From the NCBI RefSeq assembly GCF_900182815.1, contig NZ_FXUA01000006.1:248001-312000 (forward strand): a DNA stretch of 64,000 nt, given 5' to 3'. Source of the DNA: Algoriphagus winogradskyi (lineage in GTDB: Bacteria > Bacteroidota > Bacteroidia > Cytophagales > Cyclobacteriaceae). Position numbers and translations under genes: made by a program. Shown piece after piece: positions 53,354 to 62,428 of this stretch. The notes under the pieces were generated by a model. The model saw only the letters and a list, made by a program, of their open reading frames with translations. It did not search any database and was not told the origin of the DNA. The first letter of the stretch is position 1; each line of letters begins with the position of its first letter.

Positions 53354-56300
53354 TCAAAAAGAATAACTCACTTGGGATCCAAGCTCAGGATCCAATTCCA
53401 CATTAGCAAAGACGCCAATTTCCTGTTGTAAATCTTCCACATGACTAATGATTCCTACGATTCGGTTTTCATGCCTCAGTGATTTGAGTGTTTCAAAAAC
53501 CACCCGAAGGGCATTTTTATCCAAGGCACCAAAACCCTCATCCATAAAGAAGAAACTTTGATCAGCTTGGTTCAGGGCTTTTACTTTTTCTGCCAAAGCC
53601 AATGCTAGACAGAGCGAAGCTTGGAAAGTCTGACCTCCAGAGAGCGTTTTGAGTAGGCGTTTCTTGCCTCCATTCAAATAGTCAATTACCCAGAAGGTAT
53701 TGTTATCGTCAATTTCCAGGCTAAGTCGATTTTTGCAAAGCTTCATAAAGCGCACATTCGCCGTGTTGCAAAGCTCCTTCAGGTAAATTGAACTTACGAA
53801 CTTTACAAAACCACTGCCTCGAAATAGATTGTCCAATTCTTTGAGATAGCTTTCTCTGACCTCAAGTTTGACAAAGTCAGCCTGCAAACTTTTCTTTTCG
53901 GCTAATTTTGAGATTGCTTCCTGTATTTCCTTGTCTAGCAATAAGACTTGATTTTGGAAAGATTCAGCGTTGGTTTTTAAGTTTTCGAAGGAAGTAGAAA
54001 GCTCCTGAAAGGCTTGTTCCTGAAAATCGGCTACACCTTTCTCGGCTTCCAATTCTTGAATTCTATTTTCGGCGATATCATGCTTCCTGTCAAAGTCCGC
54101 AACTTCCCGAGCTACCTTCTCCGCATCCAGTGAATGCTGGAATAAACTAATCAATCGCTCCTCATCTTGGAAGCCATGCTTGATTTTCAAAGCTTCAAAA
54201 TCTGCGGTTAGCTTTTCGAGCTTTGTCGAACTCTCATCACGCAGCTGAATGAAATTTGATAAGTCGGCTAAGTTTTTATCCGCTACACTACGTTTTTCGC
54301 GCAAGTGCTTTTGCTTTCCTTCCAGTGATTTCAATGCGTCTTCTATGTCTTTTTCCACTTTATCTATCGCAAATCGGATTTGCTCAGATTCTTTGGTGAA
54401 AAACTGTTTACAGAAAACCATATCTCGAATTTCTTCTTTCTTCGAGGAAATATTGGATAGTACAGATTGCAGTTTCAACTGTGCTTGTTGCAATTCCTTT
54501 TCAGATTGATCAATAGAAATTCGCTCTGCATCCCAGTTTTTGCGAAGGGATTTTACTTCTTGGATCAGCTTTTCCCGACTTTGAGAGTTTCTTTCTATTG
54601 CCTGAATTTTCGAAAGTAGTGCTTCGTGAGATTCTATTCCCTCTTTAGCTAAAGTAGCATTTAAAGAGCTGAGATTTTGCTTCGTTTCTAGTAATTCAGA
54701 GCTTTTTGAGGCAGTATTTTTTTGATTGTTTTCTAAATGAAATGTCAACTCTCCGAAACTGGATTTAGAAGTTTGAATCTGATCTAAAAGTACCTTTGCT
54801 TCCTGAATTTCAAGATCTTTTTGGGCTAAGGTATTTTCATCATCGCCTTGAAGTGGACTTGGATGATCCAAAGATCCGCAAAGTGGACAAGCCTCTCCGT
54901 TATGAAGCAAATGAACATGCGCAGCAAGTCCTTGCTTTTGCATCAGGATATCGCGCTCTTTCTCCAGTTTTTGAATAGTTGCTTTCTGGGTTGTTAACCA
55001 ATTTTCGAAAGAGTCTTCTTTAGCAGGTATAGTGCTTTTCAGAGCTTCCAATTTTTCTTCGATTCGCTTTACTTCCTTTGTTAATTCATGCTCTTCAGAT
55101 TGTAGTCTGCTCAATTGAACTTCTAGGGTTTTCCAGTCTTTAGCTGAGCTAATAAGGTTTGCCAATTGTGCGCTGTCTGTAGAGCTTATCTTTTCCGCCT
55201 CAGTTTCTAGCTCAGTAATTTTTGTTTCCAATGCCTTTTGAGCCTCTTTTTTAGTCTTTATTGAGGGTTGCAAATTAAGCAAAGTGGCATTCGCAACTTC
55301 TCGCTGAGTTTCTAGGGATTGGATTTCTATGACTTTTTTCAAATCACGGATTTTTGCTTCCCTTTGTGGTCGCTCCTGATTCTTTTTTTTGAGCTCCTCC
55401 TCTTCTTTTTCCAGATCAGCAACTTCTTTTGCAAACTCTATTTTAAAGCGCTCACAGTCAATTACGCTTACTTTATACTTTTCCAAGTCAGCGTTGGTGT
55501 CACGAAGCAGGTCCCAAACAGGGCGAAGATGGGTTTTGGATTTGATGAATTCTGAATGTAGCTGACGCTGTTTTTCAATTTCGGGACGTTGAATATTCAA
55601 ACTCTCTCTCTCAGTTCTGAACTTCAGCAATTGCTGGTTTTTAGCTCGCAGGTTTTCTTGAAGCCGAATTTCAGTTTCAGTAATTTTTAGTTTTTGCGAA
55701 GCGTCAGTTGCATGGGTTTTTAGCTCAGAAAAATGACCTTGCTTTTCTATCAGTACTTCTTCTGAATATTCTTCCAAGCCCTGCAATTGAGTTTCCAAAC
55801 GGATTTTCTGCTCTTTCACAGCCTTTAGAAGTAAGCCGGTTTTGAAGGATAAATCAAATCGCTCCAAACCAAAAAGCTCTTTCATCATCTTTGCCTGATC
55901 CAAAGGTTTTTGGTCGATGAACTCTCTGAATTTACCTTGAGGGATAATGACTGTCTGTTTGAAATGCTCCTTTTTCATACCGACGATTTCTTCCGCCCTA
56001 GCTGAAATCGGCTCCCAGTTCCCATCTACTTTTTCATAGAAAGTATGCTCAGCTGGCTTGATGTCGTCAAAATTCTTCGGATTTCTCTTAGCTGAATAGC
56101 GTGCTAAATATGTTTTTGCATTGTTTTTACCCGAGCTGAATTCGAAATTTAAAAGAAGTAGATCACTTTGGAGATTGACCATGCTATTCTTTTCTCCGCG
56201 ATCAGAAAGCCGTTCCGTACTTCCATAAAGCGCCAAAAGAATTGCTTCCAAAATGGAGGATTTTCCAGAACCCACTGCACCAAAAATTCCAAAAAGTCCC

Positions 56301-56383
56301 GCTGCCGTCAGCTTATCAAATTCTATTGTCTGCTTTTCTTTGTAGGAGTATAATCCCTGAATGTCAAGTTTGATAGGAATCAT
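53354..56383 (-). CDS. sbcC: Exonuclease subunit SbcC (Rad50-like ATPase)
   Basis: A 1009-residue SMC-like ATPase that works with SbcD to process DNA ends and hairpins. Walker A is GAVGSGKSS (about 35-43), followed by a long coiled coil. The zinc hook CPLC lies near residue 497, at the coiled-coil tip. The second coil is followed by the signature LSGGQTFQASLCLALALAEK and Walker B FFFMDEGFGALDK. Length is normal. Overlaps sbcD by 4 bp. Confidence 0.96.
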   Translation of the reverse strand: MIPIKLDIQGLYSYKEKQTIEFDKLTAAGLFGIFGAVGSGKSSILEAILLALYGSTERLSDRGEKNSMVNLQSDLLLLNFEFSSGKNNAKTYLARYSAKRNPKNFDDIKPAEHTFYEKVDGNWEPISARAEEIVGMKKEHFKQTVIIPQGKFREFIDQKPLDQAKMMKELFGLERFDLSFKTGLLLKAVKEQKIRLETQLQGLEEYSEEVLIEKQGHFSELKTHATDASQKLKITETEIRLQENLRAKNQQLLKFRTERESLNIQRPEIEKQRQLHSEFIKSKTHLRPVWDLLRDTNADLEKYKVSVIDCERFKIEFAKEVADLEKEEEELKKKNQERPQREAKIRDLKKVIEIQSLETQREVANATLLNLQPSIKTKKEAQKALETKITELETEAEKISSTDSAQLANLISSAKDWKTLEVQLSRLQSEEHELTKEVKRIEEKLEALKSTIPAKEDSFENWLTTQKATIQKLEKERDILMQKQGLAAHVHLLHNGEACPLCGSLDHPSPLQGDDENTLAQKDLEIQEAKVLLDQIQTSKSSFGELTFHLENNQKNTASKSSELLETKQNLSSLNATLAKEGIESHEALLSKIQAIERNSQSREKLIQEVKSLRKNWDAERISIDQSEKELQQAQLKLQSVLSNISSKKEEIRDMVFCKQFFTKESEQIRFAIDKVEKDIEDALKSLEGKQKHLREKRSVADKNLADLSNFIQLRDESSTKLEKLTADFEALKIKHGFQDEERLISLFQHSLDAEKVAREVADFDRKHDIAENRIQELEAEKGVADFQEQAFQELSTSFENLKTNAESFQNQVLLLDKEIQEAISKLAEKKSLQADFVKLEVRESYLKELDNLFRGSGFVKFVSSIYLKELCNTANVRFMKLCKNRLSLEIDDNNTFWVIDYLNGGKKRLLKTLSGGQTFQASLCLALALAEKVKALNQADQSFFFMDEGFGALDKNALRVVFETLKSLRHENRIVGIISHVEDLQQEIGVFANVELDPELGSQVSYSF

Positions 56384-57609
56384 GCTTCGTCGTTTTGGCT
56401 GATGACTTCTTTAAAAATCGAGAGTAATTCCTCATTTGGCTCCTGACCTTTGTCACTTTGGTAAAATAGTTTGAAAAGGCTTTCCATATCTTTTCCTAGG
56501 TCTTCGACCTGAAGACTGGAGTTTTCCCGACCCAAAGGATTTTTGATCTGCGGAATCAGATTGACGATGCCGTCATGTGCTTTCATAATCGCTTTCCGGG
56601 TTGCGGCTTCGATAGAACTTTCGGTGATGTAAGTCAATTCCACAAAGCAATAAGGGTTCTCTTCAAGCCATGCTAAGGTGTCGGGCAGGTTATCGAAGGT
56701 TTTTCGATACAGCGCTCTTCCTTCTTTTAAACCGACAGGCGTAAACCTAACTGACTTTCCAGGTTCAGCTTCGATGATCACCACTTGCTTTTCCTGATCC
56801 GCTTCGCTAAAAGAGTAGGCGAGGGGCGAACTGGAATAAACTACAGGGCAATGCTCGTGACCAACTGAATGGTAGCGATGCAAATGTCCCAAAGCTGCGT
56901 ATTGGATTTGTGAAGGAATATTTCTGGTGAATAGCGCCTGCGTTCCTCCCACGTGGAGAATAGGCCGCTCGGACTCAGGTTCTGGCTCTGCTTTTTCTCC
57001 TTCTTTCATAAAGAAAAAGTGTCCACCAAAGAGATTTACTCCTTGCTCATCGCAATACTGATCTGCTATTTTTGACCAATTTGCTCCCATCAGATTGCGG
57101 AATTCCTCCTCACGGTCACCTTCGCCTAGGTAGGTTTTCATAGAAGCCTCATTTGCATAAGGAGCTAAAATTATCCGGATTGGAAAATCAATTTCGGGTA
57201 GTTTCATCTCCACAAAACCTGTGGCGGATTGTGTGATTTCTATTCCGTTATCAAGTTTACCTGTTGGGATGACTGTGTCATATTTTCCATAGAAAAAGAT
57301 CCCCATTTCACGGGCCAGGGGATCCGGAGCTTCTACGAATTGTGTGCTATCATGATTGCCGGAGATAGCTATGATTGGTCTTTTTCCTCCTTTTGAAAGC
57401 CTGCGAAGAGATTTGTACAGCAATTCTACAGCTTCATGACTAGGATTGAATGTGTCAAAAATATCTCCTGCCAATAGAATCAGGTCAACATTTTCCTGAT
57501 CTGCTATTTCCTGGATTTCTGCCAAAACCAGTTTTTGCTCCTCCAGTCTGGAATATTCCTGAAGTCTTTTTCCCAAATGCCAATCTGCGGTGTGGAGGAT
57601 TTTGATCAT
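56380..57609 (-). CDS. sbcD: Exonuclease subunit SbcD (Mre11-like nuclease)
   Basis: A 409-residue calcineurin-type metallo-nuclease. Motifs are ILHTADWHLGKRL, LILLAGDIFDTFNPS, IAISGNHDST, NLFGGHFFFM and AALGHLHRYH, which hold the metal-binding Asp, His and Asn residues. The C-terminal domain binds SbcC. It is the first gene of the minus-strand operon with sbcC. The order and overlap are standard. Confidence 0.96.
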   Translation of the reverse strand: MIKILHTADWHLGKRLQEYSRLEEQKLVLAEIQEIADQENVDLILLAGDIFDTFNPSHEAVELLYKSLRRLSKGGKRPIIAISGNHDSTQFVEAPDPLAREMGIFFYGKYDTVIPTGKLDNGIEITQSATGFVEMKLPEIDFPIRIILAPYANEASMKTYLGEGDREEEFRNLMGANWSKIADQYCDEQGVNLFGGHFFFMKEGEKAEPEPESERPILHVGGTQALFTRNIPSQIQYAALGHLHRYHSVGHEHCPVVYSSSPLAYSFSEADQEKQVVIIEAEPGKSVRFTPVGLKEGRALYRKTFDNLPDTLAWLEENPYCFVELTYITESSIEAATRKAIMKAHDGIVNLIPQIKNPLGRENSSLQVEDLGKDMESLFKLFYQSDKGQEPNEELLSIFKEVISQNDEA

Positions 57610-57708
57610 AATCGTAGCTAAAAATGAATGAAGAACTAAGTTACTTCAGTGGATGACTTACTGCAAGCCATTTGATACAATTGACATAAATTGGCATCTT
57701 TATTGGAA

Positions 57709-58227
57709 ATGCTGGCGAAATTCAGATTACCTATGTGGAATTGGCTTCTTATTTTGGTGGCTTCGCTTATTTCCGAGCCAAATCAGCCCGAACTGCCGCC
57801 TGATGCCTTGTTGATACAAGAGGGAGTGGCTAGCTTCTATGGTCGCAGATTCCACTTAAGAAAAACGTCCAATGGTGAGGTTTTTCATATGGATAGCCTC
57901 ACAGCAGCGCATAAAACTTTGCCATTTAATACCCTTGTCAAAGTGACTCGGGAAGATACAGGCGAGTTTGTATGGGTGAGGATTAACGATAGACTTCCAA
58001 AAACTTCCAGACGAATCATTGATTTGTCCCGTGCGGCAGGCACTCAATTAGGTTTGCTGGATGATGGAATTACTCGTGTGCGAATCGAAGTGGAAACTAT
58101 TGAGGAGATCGATAGACTTATAGAATATTTTGGAGACGATCCTCCTGCTACCATGAGGTTAAGGCCTGTAGATCTAGCCATTAGCCCGCCTTCCAAAGAA
58201 ATTGACACCTCTTTACCAGATTTTTAG
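57709..58227 (+). CDS. RlpA-like double-psi beta-barrel protein
   Basis: A protein of 172 residues from the ATG at 57709 (an in-frame TTG lies six codons upstream). The N-terminal hydrophobic segment MWNWLLILVASLI is a likely signal or anchor. The RlpA core is clear: EGVASFYGRRFHLRKTSNGEVF, LTAAHKTLPFNTLVKVTRE, VWVRINDRLPK and RIIDLSRAAGTQLGL. RlpA proteins act as lytic transglycosylases on denuded peptidoglycan or bind it. SPOR domain absent, so it may only bind or act alone. Confidence 0.88.
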   Translation: MLAKFRLPMWNWLLILVASLISEPNQPELPPDALLIQEGVASFYGRRFHLRKTSNGEVFHMDSLTAAHKTLPFNTLVKVTREDTGEFVWVRINDRLPKTSRRIIDLSRAAGTQLGLLDDGITRVRIEVETIEEIDRLIEYFGDDPPATMRLRPVDLAISPPSKEIDTSLPDF

Positions 58228-58308
58228 AATCATTAACATCCTTTTGAAAATAAATATTTTGACATTGAAGAATTAGTTAGTTTCTTATTAGCTGAAACTA
58301 CTATTTCA

Positions 58309-59379
58309 ATGAAAAACTCTACTCTACTACTTTTCGGTTTTTTAATAGTCCTATTTTCTGCCTGTAAGGAAGATAAGGAAAAGGTCGAAGAAGCTCCCAC
58401 AGAATCCTTTCGAAATGAAGTTGCCGCCACTGAGGTAAATGTCGCCACGGCTGAGCGCAAAAGCTTCGATTACCTAATCAATGCTACTGGGAAACTTGAA
58501 GCAGGCGCCGAAGTTCTAGCGGTAATAGAACAAGCAGGCTACCTACTTGAAGTAAATGTCCGGGAAGGGCAGTTTGTCAAGAAAGGAGATGTTATAGCTA
58601 CGCTGGATCCTACAGAAGCAGAATTCAGATTGGAGAAGGCAAAAATATCTCTTAGAAATGCTAATGCTGAGTATGAATCACAGAAAATGGGTTTTGAAAC
58701 ACTTTTCAGCTCAGATAATGATGCCCAAAAAGCGGTGGTAGATGAACAACTTCGAGCCAAGTCAGGTCTTTTTCTTAGTGAGGTAGAGCTCAAAGAAGCC
58801 CAAATGGCATTTGATAGAAGCGTCGTAAAAGCTCCGATTTCAGGGCAGGTGGCGGATCTCAAATACAAAGCAGGAAGTTTGGTCGGTGCAAGTACTGAGC
58901 TTTGCCAGATTTTAGGAACCAATGAGTTCATTCTGAAAGTAAAAGTGCTGGAGTCTGAGATTAGCTTGATATCCATCAACCAAAATGCTGAGGTTTATCC
59001 AATTTCCAATACCCAAACTGCCCTTAGAGGCCGTGTGACAGGAATCAATCCTAAAGTAGATGAAAGTGGATTAGTGCAGGTATCCATTACTTTGGCAGCA
59101 AATAAAAATCTCCTGCCAGGTATGAATGCTAGGGCAATAATCCGTGCTCCGCAAAGCAACTCCTTAGTAGTTCCGAAAGATGCGCTAGTCTACCGATCAG
59201 GAAGAGCGGTAGTGTTCTCCATAGAGAACAAAGAGTCAAAATGGAATTACGTAGAAGTGGGCAAAGACAATGGAGAGGAAGTGGAGATTCTCGATGGTCT
59301 CGAAGAAAACAGCACCGTAATCACTTCCAATAACCTTCAACTTGCGCATCAAGCTCCGGTTCAAATCGTAAAAGAATAA
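58309..59379 (+). CDS. RND efflux periplasmic adaptor (HlyD/AcrA-type), lipoprotein
   Basis: A 356-residue membrane-fusion protein. The lipobox is LFSAC (about residues 16-20). Features are a lipoyl/biotinyl half (INATGKLEAGAEVLAV, VREGQFVKKGDVIATLDP), an alpha-hairpin (about 100-160), the second lipoyl half (RSVVKAPISGQVADLKYKAGSLV) and a beta-barrel with RGRVTGINPKVDESGLVQV. It links inner-membrane RND pumps to an outer-membrane channel. The two permease genes follow with 3-bp and 1-bp gaps; no TolC-type gene is in the window. Confidence 0.94.
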   Translation: MKNSTLLLFGFLIVLFSACKEDKEKVEEAPTESFRNEVAATEVNVATAERKSFDYLINATGKLEAGAEVLAVIEQAGYLLEVNVREGQFVKKGDVIATLDPTEAEFRLEKAKISLRNANAEYESQKMGFETLFSSDNDAQKAVVDEQLRAKSGLFLSEVELKEAQMAFDRSVVKAPISGQVADLKYKAGSLVGASTELCQILGTNEFILKVKVLESEISLISINQNAEVYPISNTQTALRGRVTGINPKVDESGLVQVSITLAANKNLLPGMNARAIIRAPQSNSLVVPKDALVYRSGRAVVFSIENKESKWNYVEVGKDNGEEVEILDGLEENSTVITSNNLQLAHQAPVQIVKE

Positions 59380-59382
59380 GCC

Positions 59383-62300
59383 ATGGTTAGATTTTTACTG
59401 GCCCGGCCGATTGCAGTTTTTATGACTTTTATGGCGTTGATGGTATTTGCCTTCATCGTCCTACGCACACTGCCAATTTCGCTTTTGCCACCGATCGACG
59501 TACCGCAAATCGTGGTGAAGGTCAGTTATCCCAATGCTTCTCCCGAAGCTATAGAGCAAAATGTCCTGAATCCAATCCGAGAAGGATTGATCACGCTGAA
59601 CGGCCTGGAGGAAATGGATTCCAAAGCAGGGTCAGAAGTGGGGACGATCCGCTTAACTTTTGACTATAGTACGCAGATGGAGTTGGCTTACATCGACGTC
59701 AATGAGAAAATAGACCGATTGACCAATGGACTGCCGCAAGATCTGGGACGTCCGGAAGTCATCCGAATCAATACTTCAGATATTCCTGTCGCTCGTGTAC
59801 AGGTGGTGCCAAAAGAAGGAGCGGATGAAGTAGAAGTAAGTTTATTGGCTGAAAATGTCCTCAAGAAAAGAATAGAGCAGCTTCCCGGAGTTTCTCTGGT
59901 GGATATCAATGGAAAAAAGGACAGGATTATCACCGTAAAGCCAAATGAGGAGGCATTGTCCGCTTTAGGTATGACCCAGCAAAATGTGATTTCGGCGATC
60001 CAATCCGGTAATTCAGAGCTTCCGGGCATTTCTGTGAAGGATGGGCAGTTTCGTTACTACCTTCGATTGGCGACGAGAGTTGATACACCAAAAGACATTG
60101 AGAGCTTGCCGGTAGCGGCATCTTCAGGTGTGATTATTTCATTGGGTAAACTTGCCGAGGTAAATTATGAGACGCAGGAAACGCTGGGGTATCACCTTTT
60201 TGGTACTCAGGAAAGTCTGGTGATTACTGTTCACAAGCAGGCTTCCGCCAAAATGAACGAGTTGATTCCTGCACTCAAAGAGGCGATCGAGTTATTCAAA
60301 GAGGATTATCCTCAAGTGGATTTTGAGATCACTCAGGATCAGTCAAATCTCCTGAATGCTGCCATTTCCAACTTGGAAACTTCCTTACTTTTTGGAGGTG
60401 TTTTCGCTTTCGCAGTGCTTTTCCTCTTTATGAAGGATTACAGACTTCCGCTGATTATTGGCGTGAGTTTGCCGTCTTCCTTGCTGATTTCCTTTCTGAT
60501 TTTCTACTTTTTTGATCTTTCGATCAATATCATTTCCCTCTCAGGTTTGGCACTTGGGATCGGGATGCTGATTGATAACGCAATCATCGTTTTGGATAAT
60601 ATTACCCGGAAGCGGGAAAGTGGTTTACCGCTGTTCGAAGCTTGTGTAGAAGGTGTGGATGAGGTGATGGGAGCGCTTATTAGTTCTGTATTGACTACGC
60701 TGGCAGTGTTTGTGCCGTTGGTGTTTTTGAGTGGGATTTCAGGGGCTTTGTTTTTCGATCAGGCAGTAGCGGTGACGGCAATTCTCTCAGTTTCCCTAGC
60801 AGTGGCTTTTATCCTGCTACCAATGCTGTATTTTCTGCTGTTTTCGCGCAGCAAAAAAGCCTATGATGATGGAGAGGGAAGGTTTTTTAGTAAGGTTTTA
60901 GGATTGTATGAATTTGGCTACCGCAAAATAAGTGGAAGCAGGAAAACAGCAATGCTGGTATTTTTATTACTAATTCCACTTGGGTTGGGAGTTAGTTTGA
61001 TGCTAAAAACGACCGGGCTCCCAGAGATAGAGAAGCTGGACGCGACCCTTGATGTGGATTGGTCTGAGCCGATTTCTGCTTCAGAAAATAGAGATCGGGT
61101 AGTGACGCTCCTCAAAAGTCTTGAAGGAACATATTCTCAGGCTGAAGCGGATGTAGGTGTAAAGCAATTTTTACTTTTCGATGGGGAAAACTCCATTCAG
61201 CAATCCTTACTCTATTTCCTTTTCCCATCTGTAGAAGAAAAGGAAGTGGCCATCAAAGATCTCGAAGCTACGTTGAAAAAAAATTATCCAGAAGCATCCT
61301 TTACGCTGGGGGATGCGCCAAATGCCTTTGATCAGTTGTTCAGTTCTGACATGCCTTTCTACGAAGTGAGATGGAAAGATCTGGCATCCAAGGAACCAGT
61401 TCCGGAGGATAAAATGGATCCTTGGCTCAGTCAATTCCCAACTCAAGAGTGGGAGCGAGGACCTGGGTTGATGAAAGAAGCGTCAGTGGTCTTTACGCTT
61501 CGTGCAGATAAGATGGCTACCTATCAGGTTCCAGTAGATGCTATTCAAACTCAAATTTCCAGGTTATTTGGAAGTTATACGATTACCGATATTCGACGCT
61601 TTGGAGAGATCACTCCAATCCGATTGAAGGAGCCAAATGCACGGTTTGAAGATATCCTTCGCACTACCAGAGTGGTGGCCTCGGATACGACTTCATATAT
61701 TCTTGGCGAATTTGTAGAATATGGGTACGAGGATCATTACAAATATGTGACTGCTGATAAAGGAGGTATTTATCAATCTCTGAATGTGACCGCTGAGAAT
61801 CCGGATGAGAACGTTAGTGCATACAATCGCTGGGGACAGGACAAAAATCTCGGTGTAACTGTAGTCGGTCAGTACTTCAAGGACAAGGAGAATATCCGCC
61901 AGTTGATTGGGATCTTGTTGATATCTGTGTTGCTACTTTACTTTATTTTGGCAGCTCAGTTTGAGAGTTTTATCCAGCCATTGATCGTGGTGTTTACGCT
62001 TCCTTTGGGAATCGGTGGAGCATTTTTGGTACTTTGGATTTTCGGAGCTTCGCTGAATGTCATGTCTGCCATTGGACTTGTGGTGATGCTCGGGATCATG
62101 GTAAACGATGCTATTCTGAAGATCGATACCATTAATAGGCTTCGAACAACTTATGTGGAGTCGGATGATATTTCTGCCGCACAAGCACTGGAAATGGCAC
62201 TTCATAAAGCTGGTCAGATTCGTCTCAAGCCTATCTTGATGACTTCGATTACGACTATTTTGGCATTGATTCCAATCGTGTTTAGCAGCGGTTTGGGAGC

Positions 62301-62427
62301 TGATTTGCAGCGCCCATTGGTCTTTGCAGTAATCGGGGGGTTGACTATCGGTACACTTACCGCATTGTATTTTGTGCCTTTGGCTTACTGGTTTACAGTT
62401 TCTAAGAAATCACTGAAAACGACATAG
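59383..62427 (+). CDS. RND efflux permease, first
   Basis: A 1014-residue AcrB/MexB-type inner membrane pump. The first segment (FLLARPIAVFMTFMALMVFAF) is TM1 and a large periplasmic loop follows. TM4 has LGIGMLIDNAIIVLDNITR, where the usual Asp-Asp proton relay is Asp-Asn. The second half has TM10 (SAIGLVVMLGIMVNDAILKID). It exports drugs, solvents or lipids with proton antiport. It is followed within 1 bp by a second permease, so the complex may be a heterotrimer of both. Confidence 0.95.
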   Translation: MVRFLLARPIAVFMTFMALMVFAFIVLRTLPISLLPPIDVPQIVVKVSYPNASPEAIEQNVLNPIREGLITLNGLEEMDSKAGSEVGTIRLTFDYSTQMELAYIDVNEKIDRLTNGLPQDLGRPEVIRINTSDIPVARVQVVPKEGADEVEVSLLAENVLKKRIEQLPGVSLVDINGKKDRIITVKPNEEALSALGMTQQNVISAIQSGNSELPGISVKDGQFRYYLRLATRVDTPKDIESLPVAASSGVIISLGKLAEVNYETQETLGYHLFGTQESLVITVHKQASAKMNELIPALKEAIELFKEDYPQVDFEITQDQSNLLNAAISNLETSLLFGGVFAFAVLFLFMKDYRLPLIIGVSLPSSLLISFLIFYFFDLSINIISLSGLALGIGMLIDNAIIVLDNITRKRESGLPLFEACVEGVDEVMGALISSVLTTLAVFVPLVFLSGISGALFFDQAVAVTAILSVSLAVAFILLPMLYFLLFSRSKKAYDDGEGRFFSKVLGLYEFGYRKISGSRKTAMLVFLLLIPLGLGVSLMLKTTGLPEIEKLDATLDVDWSEPISASENRDRVVTLLKSLEGTYSQAEADVGVKQFLLFDGENSIQQSLLYFLFPSVEEKEVAIKDLEATLKKNYPEASFTLGDAPNAFDQLFSSDMPFYEVRWKDLASKEPVPEDKMDPWLSQFPTQEWERGPGLMKEASVVFTLRADKMATYQVPVDAIQTQISRLFGSYTITDIRRFGEITPIRLKEPNARFEDILRTTRVVASDTTSYILGEFVEYGYEDHYKYVTADKGGIYQSLNVTAENPDENVSAYNRWGQDKNLGVTVVGQYFKDKENIRQLIGILLISVLLLYFILAAQFESFIQPLIVVFTLPLGIGGAFLVLWIFGASLNVMSAIGLVVMLGIMVNDAILKIDTINRLRTTYVESDDISAAQALEMALHKAGQIRLKPILMTSITTILALIPIVFSSGLGADLQRPLVFAVIGGLTIGTLTALYFVPLAYWFTVSKKSLKTT

Positions 62428-62428
62428 T